Below are positions 18,982 to 27,872 of a DNA stretch of 64,000 nucleotides, piece after piece. The position numbers were made by a program, and so were the translations under genes. The notes under the pieces are model-generated. The model had not been told where the DNA came from. It searched no databases and saw nothing but the letters and a program-made list of their open reading frames with translations. The stretch comes from Streptococcus sp. X13SY08 (GTDB taxonomy: Bacteria; Bacillota; Bacilli; Lactobacillales; Streptococcaceae). The stretch spans positions 911,228-975,227 of the forward strand of contig NZ_LFYO02000002.1 in assembly GCF_001182825.2 (NCBI RefSeq), read 5' to 3'. Each line of letters starts with the position of its first letter. Positions within the stretch are counted from its first letter, which is position 1.

Positions 18982-19713
18982 CTATTCCCCGCGGCGATGA
19001 TAAACCTTGTAGCGAAACTGGTCCGCACGCGCGATACTAAGCGTATACTCGATGATGATGTTTTTATCATTATAGGCCTTACGCCAAAAATGCAAGACAG
19101 GAGTTCCACCCTTAATTTGAAGCCAATGTGCTTCATTGTCCAAAGCCACACTAGCATAAAACTCTTCCTCTGCCAAACGGATATGCTGATGGTAATCCTT
19201 CTCAAAAATCTCATAGAGAGGCTTTTCTTCCAGATCTTGCTGCGTCAAATCCACGAAATAAGCAGCTGGCACATAGGAACGCTCCAACATGATAGGCATA
19301 CCATCCGCCAAACGCAGGCGTTCCAGCTCAAAAACTAAATCTCCCATATTGATTTGCAACTCTTTAGCCACTTGCTCAGAAGCCTCCGTTTGAATAAAGG
19401 ATAAAATCTGAGTTTGTGGTTTCTTGCCAATCTTGCGCATCTGCTCTGTAAAGCTATACGCCGACGACAAATCCCAAGCTGAACTTGGAATTTCTGAGAC
19501 GCAAGTACCCTTGCCATGCTTTTTATACACCAAGCCCCGCTTTTCCAGCTCCTGCAAGGCCAAGCGAACCGTTATCCGACTGACTCCAAAAATTTGAGTT
19601 AATTCTCTCTCAGATGATAATTTCTCATTAGGAGACATGGTGTCTTTCATTTGTTTTTCCAAAACATCCACCAGCTGTAAGTACAGTGGACGCTCACTTT
19701 CCGAATCAAACAT
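18982..19713 (-). CDS. GntR/HutC-family regulator (UTRA domain)
   Basis: The 243-residue regulator has a winged helix (ERELTQIFGVSRITVRLALQ; RGLVYKKHGKGTCVS) and a UTRA domain (VFELERLRLADGMPIMLERS; PLYEIFEKDYHQH). The layout resembles PhnF/NagR/TreR-type regulators of sugar or amino-sugar use. It is not in an operon with any catabolic gene here, so its ligand is unknown. About 25% identity by eye to the convergent GntR protein makes them paralogous families rather than a recent duplicate. Confidence 0.9.
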   Translation of the reverse strand: MFDSESERPLYLQLVDVLEKQMKDTMSPNEKLSSERELTQIFGVSRITVRLALQELEKRGLVYKKHGKGTCVSEIPSSAWDLSSAYSFTEQMRKIGKKPQTQILSFIQTEASEQVAKELQINMGDLVFELERLRLADGMPIMLERSYVPAAYFVDLTQQDLEEKPLYEIFEKDYHQHIRLAEEEFYASVALDNEAHWLQIKGGTPVLHFWRKAYNDKNIIIEYTLSIARADQFRYKVYHRRGE

Positions 19714-19830
19714 CAGAAATCTCCCTCTCTTTCATGGTTGTAATCACATTATAAGTTTGTTTGAAAGCTTTGGCAACCGATTTTCAACTGAGTTTTTCCT
19801 TATAGAAAAATAGCAGAGCTTCTTTTAAGA

Positions 19831-20283
19831 TCAGGCAATCTCGTTTTGAAAGACAGGTTTGCTGAAAGGTTTGAGCCTCTTGTTCAAAGAGGTGTGACAT
19901 TCCTTGAAAAAATGGAAGAAATGTATGTCAATCCCATCTGCTATTTCCCCATCATCCAACTGCTGTGGTCCAGAAAAACTCGTGATGCGTGCAAAGAAGG
20001 CATGATGATATTGAATGAGATTTTTACTTGCTCGGTAACCCTCAATGGTCGGTAAGGTCGCGATAATCTGACAATCAAAGCCCGTTTCTTCAAACACCTC
20101 GCGCCGAAAACCAACTTCTGGACTTTCCCCTTTATATAGGCCTCCATCAGGAAGCACAGAAAAATGATACTTTTTGTATATCAGAATAATCATTTCATTC
20201 TTTTCATTGATGACAACTCCACGAGTCGCGTGACGGATGGTAGGGTTAGAAAGGGTGCATCCTATATCTCCGATTTGATACAT
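19831..20283 (-). CDS. Nudix hydrolase
   Basis: The 150-residue protein hydrolyses nucleoside-diphosphate-linked substrates. The Nudix box is clear: GGLYKGESPEVGFRREVFEE then TGF. The start is the ATG at 20281-20283, with ribosome site AGGGGGG. The longer frame would run into the neighbouring GNAT gene. The substrate is unknown. It lies 10 bases after the acetyltransferase frame and is probably co-transcribed with it. Confidence 0.88.
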   Translation of the reverse strand: MYQIGDIGCTLSNPTIRHATRGVVINEKNEMIILIYKKYHFSVLPDGGLYKGESPEVGFRREVFEETGFDCQIIATLPTIEGYRASKNLIQYHHAFFARITSFSGPQQLDDGEIADGIDIHFFHFFKECHTSLNKRLKPFSKPVFQNEIA

Positions 20284-20293
20284 AAAAGCCCCC

Positions 20294-20808
20294 CTAGATT
20301 CCAAAAGCCGAATCGTACTGAATGACTCCCTCGTAGTGACAATTTTCACTGTCAAGAGATTTCGCCATGAAATAATCATCAGGCGCTTCAAATGGCGCTA
20401 AAATCCCAATTTGGCTAGCTGGATAGTATCCAAAACGACCATAGTAAGCTGGATCTCCCAAAACAACAAGCGTTTGATAGCCTAGTTTACTAGCGCGGTG
20501 GTGTGCTTCTTCTACCAAAAGTGTCCCAACTCCTTTTCCCTGCCATGAAGGTAGAATTGCTAATGGAGCCAAGGCTAAAACAATTTGATCACCTACTTTC
20601 GCTTCTGTCAACAATACATGACCTACTAACTGTTCCCCATTATGAGCTACTAAAGATAGACTCGGTACATAGGACGGTGACTGACGCAGGATAGCAACCA
20701 ATTGATGCTCGTTTCCATCACTGTGCTCGGCAGTCAAAAAACTTGGTAAACTATATCGTTTACGCTGATGAAATCTTCTTCGGTCTCCTGTCTAATCTGA
20801 ATCGGCAT
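20294..20808 (-). pseudogene. GNAT acetyltransferase, frameshifted in a T-run near the 5' end
   Basis: A YhbS-type N-acetyltransferase of about 170 residues. The 5' part from the ATG at 20806-20808 reads MPIQIRQETEEDFISVNDI and stops after VYQVF. The rest (LTAEHSDGNEHQLV onward) follows in another frame, with the acetyl-CoA loop LPSWQGKGVGTLLV and FGYYPAS. The switch point is a run of six T on the minus strand (20736-20741); seven would restore the frame. This is typical of slippage, phase variation or a homopolymer sequencing error. The gene ends 10 bases before the Nudix gene. Confidence 0.85.
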
Positions 20809-20810
20809 AT

Positions 20811-22124
20811 TTACTTTTCCTTCTTGACTAATTTCACTACAGCCTCGGTCCTAGCCGTATGCGGGAACATATCCACACTTTGAATGTAATGAACATCGTA
20901 GATTTTTGCGAGTTCTACCAAATCACGCGCCAATGTAGAGGTGTTACAAGACACATAGACCATCTTGGCTGGTTGGTATTGGAGGATGGTTGAAAGGAGC
21001 TTATCATCAAGACCTGTTCGTGGTGGGTCCACAATCATGGCATCTGCTCGGTAGCCTTCCTTGTACCAGCGCGGAATAATGTCCTCTGCCTTGCCAGCTT
21101 CATAGTAGCAATTATCAAAACCCATTGCTTGGGCATTTTTCCTAGCATCTTCGATGGCTTCAGGGATAATATCCATACCGCGCACGCTTTTCGCTTTACC
21201 CGCAAAGGCGAAGCCAATAGTGCCAACGCCGCAGTAAGCATCGATAATATGGTCACTTTCCGTCACATCAAGTGCAGCGACAGCTTGTCCATAAAGAATC
21301 TCGGTCTGTTGGGGATTGAGCTGATAAAAGGCGCGTGGAGAAAGGCTAAATCCGTAGTCCAGTACCTCTTCTTGAATGGTTTCCTGTCCCCAGAGAATCT
21401 CCGTCTTATCTCCATAAATGTCACTAGATTTTGAAGGATTGAGATTGAGCGCAATGGTCTTAATCTGTGGAAAATCCGCTACCAGATCCTTGATAAGAGG
21501 TGTCAAACGAAGGTCACGGCTGGTCACAAAAATCAACTGAACTTGGTCAGTCGCTTGAGCTTTTCGAATCATAACTGTCCGCACTCCTGCGATCTTACGT
21601 TCGTTGTAAATGGGAACTTTGTATTTGTCCAAGAGTGCAACGACACGGTTAATGATCTTCTGGGTCAGCTGGTCCTGCACCAAACAATCCTGAATGTCCA
21701 CCAGATGATGACTGCCTTCCGCAAACAAACCAGCTTTTACAGAGCCCCCAAAGGACCGTGTTTGGAATTGCAATTTAGCTCTGTAATGCTGCGGTTTTTC
21801 CATGCCAATTGTCGGACGGATTTCAAAATTTCCATAACCCTGTGGTTTGAATTTTTTCAACCCCTGCGCGACCACATCATCCTTGAACTTGAGCTGCTGG
21901 TCATAGCGCAGATGCATAATTTGACAACCACCACATTCCTTATAAATAGGGCAAGCTGGTTCCACTCGGTGCTTGGATTGTTTATTGATTTTAAGGAGTT
22001 TTGCCTCAGCAAAATTGCGCTTGACAGCCGTCACCTGACAAAAAACCTCTTCACCTTTGAGGGCACCTGGCACAAACACCAAAGTTTTCTTGTAGAAACC
22101 AATTCCCTCACCATTGATGCCCAT
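20811..22124 (-). CDS. 23S rRNA (uracil-C5)-methyltransferase, RlmCD/RumA family
   Basis: This family makes m5U in 23S rRNA. The 437-residue frame contains part of an N-terminal TRAM domain, a 4Fe-4S cluster motif ([15 protein letters not shown]), the SAM-binding domain ([15 protein letters not shown]) and the catalytic cysteine ([14 protein letters not shown]). Relatives begin about 15 residues earlier. That extension is present here as ATG AAT ATT TAA GTA AAA at 22169-22152, where an in-frame TAA replaces the expected Lys codon. Translation from the ATG at 22124 would lose the first TRAM strand and has no good ribosome site. It is therefore either damaged or mis-sequenced. Confidence 0.85.
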   Translation of the reverse strand: MGINGEGIGFYKKTLVFVPGALKGEEVFCQVTAVKRNFAEAKLLKINKQSKHRVEPACPIYKECGGCQIMHLRYDQQLKFKDDVVAQGLKKFKPQGYGNFEIRPTIGMEKPQHYRAKLQFQTRSFGGSVKAGLFAEGSHHLVDIQDCLVQDQLTQKIINRVVALLDKYKVPIYNERKIAGVRTVMIRKAQATDQVQLIFVTSRDLRLTPLIKDLVADFPQIKTIALNLNPSKSSDIYGDKTEILWGQETIQEEVLDYGFSLSPRAFYQLNPQQTEILYGQAVAALDVTESDHIIDAYCGVGTIGFAFAGKAKSVRGMDIIPEAIEDARKNAQAMGFDNCYYEAGKAEDIIPRWYKEGYRADAMIVDPPRTGLDDKLLSTILQYQPAKMVYVSCNTSTLARDLVELAKIYDVHYIQSVDMFPHTARTEAVVKLVKKEK

Positions 22125-22225
22125 CCGCTTAATTTTCAGCGGAATCCGTTGTTTTACTTAAATATTCATAGCCATATTATACCACGATTTGCTGGATTTT
22201 TTAGCCAATATGGTACAATAAAACC

Positions 22226-23002
22226 ATGATAAGTGCTCCATTTCAAGACTTGCGGCAGTCTCTACCACACAAGCTTCAACCATACCTTCAAGAGCAAGAT
22301 ATCAAAGATACCTCTGGTCACTCAGGCGCAAAAGTTTTTCAGCTTGGCAATAAAGCCTATCTCAAAATCGACCAAAAAGGAAAGTTGAAAGAAGAAGCTA
22401 TCTTAATCAAGTGGTTTGAGCAAGTTCATCTTGGCGTTAATCTACTTGAATATATTAGCACAGACAGGGATTATTTACTAACCAAAGCCGCTGACAGTCA
22501 AAACGCCTTAGCCTTTCTCAACCAACCGAAGCAACTATGCCAGACATTCGCCAAGGCTCTTAAAGAGCTCCACCAACTCAAGCCAGAACATTTCCCGGTG
22601 ACAGATAGATTGAATCGCTATCGCGCTATAGCAGAGCAAAACTATCAATCTGGCACTTTTTATGAAAAAGCCTTACTTCCCTATTTTGGCATATCTGACC
22701 GCAAAGCTGCCCACGCCCTCATCAAGGAAAAAGGACACCTCTTAACGGCGGATACCTTTATTCACGGTGACGCCTGCCTACCAAATCTCATTTTGAAAGA
22801 CGCTCAGACTTTCTCTTGTTTTATTGATGTCGGTCTCGCAGGCTTTAGTGACAAACATATTGACCTTTATTGGACAATTTGGTCACTCCATTATAATCTC
22901 GAAACCGATGCCTATATCGACTATTTCCTAGATTGCTATGGTCGTGACACAGTTGACCTTGAAAAATTGCAACTCGTTGCCGCCTTTGAAGCATTTGGAT
23001 GA
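22226..23002 (+). CDS. Aminoglycoside/choline-kinase-like phosphotransferase (APH family)
   Basis: The 258-residue protein has a protein-kinase-like fold. Seen are a glycine-poor nucleotide loop region (TSGHSGAKVFQLGNKAYLKI), the catalytic loop HGDACLPNLIL (HGDxxxxN) and the metal motif FIDVGLAGFSDKHIDLYW. This resembles APH(3')-type kinases. Streptococcal chromosomal homologues are common and most have no proven resistance role. It is divergent from the methyltransferase gene and has its own promoter (TACAAT). Confidence 0.85.
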   Translation: MISAPFQDLRQSLPHKLQPYLQEQDIKDTSGHSGAKVFQLGNKAYLKIDQKGKLKEEAILIKWFEQVHLGVNLLEYISTDRDYLLTKAADSQNALAFLNQPKQLCQTFAKALKELHQLKPEHFPVTDRLNRYRAIAEQNYQSGTFYEKALLPYFGISDRKAAHALIKEKGHLLTADTFIHGDACLPNLILKDAQTFSCFIDVGLAGFSDKHIDLYWTIWSLHYNLETDAYIDYFLDCYGRDTVDLEKLQLVAAFEAFG

Positions 23003-23055
23003 AGGAATGACGAATAAACTATAGAGAAAGGAACTGAATTCGGACTAGGGACTGT

Positions 23056-23174
23056 GTGAAAAAGATAAACGACTCCTTGACGCTAGCGTCTGAAACATGA
23101 AACTTACTTTGAAAGGAATTGAGCCCGAGCTAAAAGCGTCGAGAAAAAGATAAACCTCCTTGTGCGCAAGCACA
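23056..23174. repeat. Two direct-repeat units, each ending in a small hairpin
   Basis: Unit 1 (23056-23090) and unit 2 (23141-23174) share GAAAAAGATAAAC..CTCCTTG. Unit 1 then has the hairpin GACGC TA GCGTC, and unit 2 has TGTGC GCAA GCACA. The conserved stem with divergent loops suggests a structured RNA or an attenuator ahead of recX. The whole 23003-23228 gap holds no gene that I can support. Confidence 0.45.
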
Positions 23175-23228
23175 CTTTGTCGGTTTCCTATTTTCTTCTC
23201 GCTTTCTTAACGCTCTTAGCATCTTAAT

Positions 23229-24005
23229 ATGCGTATTACAAAAATCGAAAAAAAGAAACGTCTCTATCTGCTAGAGCTGGATAGTCAGGAAAAATGTTAT
23301 ATCACGGAAGACACCATCGTGCGATTTATGTTGTCTAAAGGCATGGACATTTCCGAGCAAGAATTTAAGGAAATCCGAGAGTTTGCTCAGTTTTCTTCTG
23401 GAAAAAATCTGGCGCTTTACCATATTTCCTTCAAGCAACGCACGCGCAGAGAAGTCCATGATTATCTGGTCAAGCACGAAATTGAGGATAGCTTGATCCC
23501 GACTATCTTAGATCAGCTGGAAAAAGAAAACTGGATCAACGACCTTAAAATTGCCCAGCTCATGGTCGAGCAAAATGCCTCATCAGGCGACAAGGGCCCC
23601 TTCGTTTTAGCACAGAAAATGGCTCAGAAGGGCATTGCCAAATTTATCGTCGCCCAAGTCTTGGATCATGAAGATTTTTCGGAAATAGCAGAGCGGGTCA
23701 GTCAGAAACTTTACCGCAAATATGACGGAAAACTCCCACTAGAAGCCCTGCGCACCAAACTCCTCCAACAATTGACCACCAAAGGCTTTACCTCCTCCCA
23801 AGCTAAGGAAGCCATCCAAAACTTAGACTTGGAGAAGGACCAAGAGCAGGAAGAGGAACTCATTTTCAAGGAGCTGGAAAAACAAGAACGAAAATATGCC
23901 AGAAAGTATGAAGGTTACGAGCTCAAACAACGATTAACACAAGCATTGGCCCGTAAAGGATACAGCTATGATGACATTCGCAGTGCCCTCAGAGAGTATT
24001 TCTAA
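23229..24005 (+). CDS. recX: RecX regulatory protein
   Basis: RecX binds RecA filaments and modulates recombination. The 258-residue protein has the family's tandem three-helix repeats: [52 protein letters not shown] and [16 protein letters not shown]. The length is normal for streptococci. It is co-directional with the DUF402 gene 70 bases downstream. Confidence 0.93.
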   Translation: MRITKIEKKKRLYLLELDSQEKCYITEDTIVRFMLSKGMDISEQEFKEIREFAQFSSGKNLALYHISFKQRTRREVHDYLVKHEIEDSLIPTILDQLEKENWINDLKIAQLMVEQNASSGDKGPFVLAQKMAQKGIAKFIVAQVLDHEDFSEIAERVSQKLYRKYDGKLPLEALRTKLLQQLTTKGFTSSQAKEAIQNLDLEKDQEQEEELIFKELEKQERKYARKYEGYELKQRLTQALARKGYSYDDIRSALREYF

Positions 24006-24076
24006 GCTAGCCATTTTCATAGAAGTATGGTATACTGTTAAGGATTAAATTGTAATTGTAGAAAGTTGGTATCCAA

Positions 24077-24610
24077 GTGAAATTACCAAAAGAAGGCGAC
24101 TTTATTACAATTCAAAGTTATAAACATAATGGTGATCTGCACCGCACTTGGCGCGACACCATGGTACTAAAAACAACGGAAAATGCTATCATCGGTGTCA
24201 ACAACCACACCTTGGTCACCGAGCATGATGGCAGACGTTGGGTCACACGGGAACCGGCCATTGTCTACTTCCATAAAAAATATTGGTTCAACATTATTGC
24301 CATGATTCGCGATACAGGCGTGTCCTACTACTGCAACCTGGCAAGTCCGTATATCCTTGATAGCGAAGCCTTGAAGTACATCGATTACGACCTCGATGTC
24401 AAAGTATTTGCGGATGGAGAAAAGCGACTGCTAGACGTTGATGAGTACGAACGCCACCGAAAACTCATGCATTATCCAACCGATATTGACTTTATTCTGA
24501 AAGAACATGTCAAAATTTTAGTAGACTGGATTAACCAAGAAAAAGGCCCCTTCTCAGACGCCTATGTCAACATTTGGTACAAACGATATTTAGAACTAAG
24601 AAATCGTTAA
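24077..24610 (+). CDS. DUF402 family nucleoside tri/diphosphate phosphatase-like protein
   Basis: The 177-residue cytoplasmic protein of the DUF402/Ntdp family starts at a GTG codon (24077-24079). Homologues begin with the same [18 protein letters not shown]. The family's conserved middle is present ([48 protein letters not shown]). Characterised relatives hydrolyse nucleoside tri- and diphosphates. The recX-DUF402-DUF960 row is common in streptococci. Confidence 0.92.
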   Translation: MKLPKEGDFITIQSYKHNGDLHRTWRDTMVLKTTENAIIGVNNHTLVTEHDGRRWVTREPAIVYFHKKYWFNIIAMIRDTGVSYYCNLASPYILDSEALKYIDYDLDVKVFADGEKRLLDVDEYERHRKLMHYPTDIDFILKEHVKILVDWINQEKGPFSDAYVNIWYKRYLELRNR

Positions 24611-24680
24611 AGTTGCATACACGAAAAATCCTGGTTAACAGGCTTTTTTCATACCGCAAATGAAAGAAAGGACATTCCCT

Positions 24681-24998
24681 ATGGCTTTCACAAATACGAA
24701 AGGACGCTATGCCAGCTTTGGCGTTGTCACATCCCTGCCAGACGAAATCATTGATAGCTTTTGGTTCGTCATCGACAACTATCTCAAGGGCGTCATCCCC
24801 CTCAAACACATTATCAAATTTACCCTAAAAAACCAAAAAGACAAGATTACTCTCACCTTTTCACAGGAACAGTATCCCAATTCCATTACCATCGACTTGC
24901 CCATGAAATTTGACCCCTTCTACCCACGCACCATTCTTGTCATCGATAAAAATGGCAAAGAAACCATTACCCTGCCAGATGAGATCGGTATTATATAA
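24681..24998 (+). CDS. DUF960 family protein
   Basis: The 105-residue conserved streptococcal/staphylococcal protein begins MAFTNTKGRYASFGVVTSLP, the DUF960 signature. Its function is unknown. The start ATG at 24681 is supported by ribosome site AAAGGA. A strong terminator follows immediately. Confidence 0.9.
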   Translation: MAFTNTKGRYASFGVVTSLPDEIIDSFWFVIDNYLKGVIPLKHIIKFTLKNQKDKITLTFSQEQYPNSITIDLPMKFDPFYPRTILVIDKNGKETITLPDEIGII

Positions 24999-25002
24999 AG
25001 AA

Positions 25003-25030
25003 ACTCGACACCAGTTGGTGTCGAGTTTTT
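25003..25030 (+). terminator. Terminator of the recX-DUF402-DUF960 unit
   Basis: A perfect 10-bp stem (ACTCGACACC, AGTT loop, GGTGTCGAGT) is followed by TTTTTG. Confidence 0.93.
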
Positions 25031-25149
25031 GTGTGGAATGAAGCAGATGAGACACCATAGAAAATAAACTGTAATATACACTACTCTTGTCCGCTTAAAA
25101 CAAGTTAAAAGAATTCTGAGACAGTCCTCAATCTTGCTTTTCTGCTATC

Positions 25150-25762
25150 CTAGTTCTTAATATATCCCTTCAGTAGACAAATCGTACTGTCCAAGTATTG
25201 CCCTCACAGAAAGGCTGAATCTATCAAATACTACAGATGAGTTTTTTCAGATGGCGCCCCTTATCTATCTTTTTCATACCAATGTAAGAAAACAGCTTCT
25301 CCTACTGAAAATCATACTTCAGCATTGTTTGAATTATGATATAAGCCACATAAACTATACTGTCATCGTTTAGGACCGACTTCAGTTTTACTGATATTGG
25401 TCTCGCGAAATATTCTTACACGAATAGTCTCATCAAAAATTCTGTCAAATAGTTCCTTGTTAATAGGCAAATACAGGGTAGAATTGCAAGTAAAATCGTT
25501 GCATGAAAGTAGCTCTGCAATTCTAAAGGAAATTAAATCTAGCTCCTGTATCTAAGAGACCTCAGACACATGGTGATGAGAAATCTCTTCATAAATCTCA
25601 CAGTAGGTTTCTTCAACACACGCCTGCTTCTCACCCAGATTTACCATGTAAAGCAGACGGCGTTATATCATCCATATTTTGCAAACCAAAACCCGTCTGC
25701 CAAAGGTCCCGCTTGGTTTGATAAGGAATATTGGGGGTGTCGATTTGGTAGGTTGATTGCAT
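25150..25762 (-). pseudogene. Decayed Fic-domain protein
   Basis: No long frame survives, but the minus strand reads as a Fic protein through several stops and frame changes. From the ATG at 25762 it gives the Fic N-terminal signature KRDLWQTGFGLQNMDDITPS. Next comes DLISFRIAELL and LPINKELFDRIF (canonical IHRxLFEGIF). It then gives NISKTE and DSIVYVAY, and the degenerate catalytic motif IQPFCEGNTWT at about 25187-25220 (canonical HPFxxGNGR). The catalytic His has become Gln and the Arg Trp. Fic enzymes AMPylate proteins and often act as toxins. It lies directly after the HEPN gene, so the accessory patch once held a third gene. Confidence 0.75.
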
Positions 25763-25778
25763 GGGGAGTCACCCCATG
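25760..25778. repeat. Perfect 7-bp inverted repeat at the HEPN/Fic boundary
   Basis: CATGGGG-AGTCA-CCCCATG spans the stop codon of the HEPN gene and the start codon of the Fic remnant. There is no T-run, so it is not a standard terminator. It could be an operator or a hairpin that hides the Fic start. Confidence 0.6.
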
Positions 25779-26587
25779 AATAATACTTGTTTAGAGTTTC
25801 GGTAATTTTCCAATTTCTGTTGAATAATTGCAAAATTCTCTTCTGCACTGATTTCACTTAATACATCACTAAAATCTTTGATTACGCAGTTTTCATTACG
25901 AAGTAACTCAATAACTTCTAGAATTAAACCACAAATCTCTATCCTATTATTTGTAAAACTAGCTTGTTTTACTTGCATATTCCCCTTCATGGAACTTACA
26001 GAATTAAGTATCTTGAGAAGTCTACAATAAGAACTTTTTTGAAGAAACATTCTATATTCGAATTCTAAGTAGAGCAATACTTCTTTAATTTTGGGTACGT
26101 TCGAGATATCAAAAGTAAATTCGCCTTTGTGAGCATATCTATGACGATCACTAATCATGTTATCATATAATTCTAATTTTTTTAAAAATAACTTATTTGA
26201 ATGATAACGCTTAAAGAATTTGTTAATTTCATCGAATTTAGGATTAGGTGAAAACTTATTGGGTTCTAATTTATACTCTAAAACAGTCTGATAATCTGTT
26301 CTATCAAGATTATCATAGCCTAAAAGCTGATATTTCGTCTCTTTTAGCAGTTGCTCAGCAATAGTATAACATCTTATCAATAATGAGCGTTCTGTTTCTT
26401 TTATAGACTCGGAAATCGCAAAATAATTTTCACTGTTTCTTTCATCACTAATTGATAAAATTGCTCTCCTAAATTCACTACGGTTATCATCTAAGAAATT
26501 TTTTGCTGTAACAACGTTATTATACTTCTTTTCCAATGCATTTATTTGCTCTACGAAATCAATTCCATGAATTATTTTTAAAGTCAT
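25769..26587 (-). CDS. HEPN-motif protein, likely RNase partner of the DUF262 gene
   Basis: The 272-residue, mainly helical protein is very AT-rich in coding. The motif RHRYAH (148-153) fits the Rx4-6H signature of HEPN ribonucleases. It is embedded in DNMISDRHRYAHKGEF, a typical HEPN helix. DUF262 genes are recurrently paired with HEPN genes of the MAE_28990/RiboL-PSP type. The start ATG follows the stop of the DUF262 frame by one base, so the two are translationally coupled. A defence or abortive-infection toxin role is an inference. No direct target is known. Confidence 0.7.
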   Translation of the reverse strand: MTLKIIHGIDFVEQINALEKKYNNVVTAKNFLDDNRSEFRRAILSISDERNSENYFAISESIKETERSLLIRCYTIAEQLLKETKYQLLGYDNLDRTDYQTVLEYKLEPNKFSPNPKFDEINKFFKRYHSNKLFLKKLELYDNMISDRHRYAHKGEFTFDISNVPKIKEVLLYLEFEYRMFLQKSSYCRLLKILNSVSSMKGNMQVKQASFTNNRIEICGLILEVIELLRNENCVIKDFSDVLSEISAEENFAIIQQKLENYRNSKQVLFMG

Positions 26588-26588
26588 T

Positions 26589-27801
26589 TTAAACCTCTAA
26601 AATACTCCTACAAATAGTGTGCCTTTCACGTAAAAGATCTCCTGTGACCTTATTAACAGCAAATTTCTCAATATTTTCTGAAATATATTTCTTATATTTT
26701 TCAACTACCGAGGAATTTATTTGCGATTTTTCCAAAATAGAAGTAGCTAAAAGGACTTCTGCAATATTGTTATTTCTATTCCCATGAAAATTTCCTTGGT
26801 CATCAACCTTTTTAAAAATGCTTCTAGTGTCAAAATTCTGTTCTAGCAACTCTAGATTTTTATTAAATAATTCAATAAAATCACTTTCAATTATGTCATC
26901 TTTGTTTTCTTCACAAAAATCATTTAATATATATTTCTGGTACCGACTATCTGATTGAAATTTCCCTTGTAAAATTTTGTAAGTAACATATACTCCTAGT
27001 AAAAATTCAACATGTCTATCTTTATTAATGTGCTGTTTCCCAAAAATAACTCTTAGTGGCTCACTTTTATTCGCATTTTCATATAAACTGGAAATAAATC
27101 CCCCATAAGCAAGAGCTTTCCTAATTTGCATTGCATTTAACAATTCTGAATCCGTATTTATTCTTTCAAAAATCAAATACTTAGCTCGATCATTATCTGG
27201 TACAATTTGTCTAAAATCAATAACTGTAACAGTAGCTCTCTTTATTTTTTTGGTCTTCTGGGCTCAATTCATCAAATCTTTTATTGGCAATCGATGAATC
27301 TACATTTGAAGAGAGCTTAGCTGGTACATTCCTTTGAACGCTGTTTGTTATACTTCCCCAGTTATTTCCAAGGATAAAATTGCTGATAGCTGTTAATCGC
27401 TGAAGGCCATCAATAACCTCGTATTTATTCTGACCTTTTTCCATAAAAAATAAAGGTGGGATAGGAAGCCCCATTAGAATAGACTCTATTAGTTTTGAAC
27501 ATTTTTGGGTATCCCAAACAAATTTTCGCTGCACGTCAGGGATATCAATATCTCTCTCCTGAAACATATCTGCCAACTCGTTAAATGAGCGATTTTCTGT
27601 CGAAACTTTTATATCGAAACTATTAATGACTTCTTCTTTTTCAGAAAAAATTCCTTCTAACTTCGCTTCAATAGCCTCAGAAACAACATATTCTAACCTA
27701 CTAAATCCATCAATAGTACTAACATCAATGACTTCAAAATCATCAACTTTCTGATCCGTGACTTCTAAAATTTCTTTATCAATTACATTAATATATAACA
27801 T
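26589..27801 (-). pseudogene. DUF262 (ParB/GmrS-like) protein, frameshifted in an A-run
   Basis: The N-terminal part from 27801 carries DUF262 motifs: DIDIPDVQRKFVWDTQKC, LIESILMGLPIPPLFF and YEVIDGLQRLTAISNFI. These are ParB-like nucleotide-binding/DGQQR signatures also found in GmrSD-type restriction proteins. After LSPEDQK the frame changes in a run of seven A on the minus strand (27245-27251); eight A would join it to IKRATVTVIDFRQIV and the C-terminal half. That gives about 403 residues. The partner HEPN gene follows one base later. The broken state could be phase variation, decay or a sequencing error. Confidence 0.8.
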
Positions 27802-27821
27802 AATAATCTCCTTTTCTTCAA

Positions 27822-27830
27822 ATTATAGCA
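27822..27830 (-). promoter_or_regulatory. Extended -10 promoter of the DUF262-HEPN cassette
   Basis: TGCTATAAT on the minus strand lies about 20 bases before the DUF262 start codon and just downstream of the valS terminator. The -35 region is weak. The cassette therefore seems to have its own promoter. Confidence 0.6.
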
Positions 27831-27833
27831 AAA

Positions 27834-27855
27834 AACGTTAGTTTTTACTAACGTT
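27834..27855 (-). terminator. Terminator of valS
   Basis: AACGTTAG / CTAACGTT forms a perfect 8-bp stem with a 6-base loop, followed by TTTTTTG on the minus strand. Confidence 0.88.
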
Positions 27856-27872
27856 TTCTTAACTTATAATAC

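Noticed and set aside
22226..23002. APH-like gene considered as an aminoglycoside-resistance determinant
   Set aside because: It has the kinase motifs but sits in a normal chromosomal context without mobile-element signs, so resistance is not supported.
23056..23174. Possible CRISPR array before recX
   Set aside because: Only two imperfect units with unequal sequence and no cas genes nearby.
25570..25779. 69-codon plus-strand frame beside the HEPN gene
   Set aside because: The opposite strand encodes the Fic remnant; the plus frame is antisense shadow.
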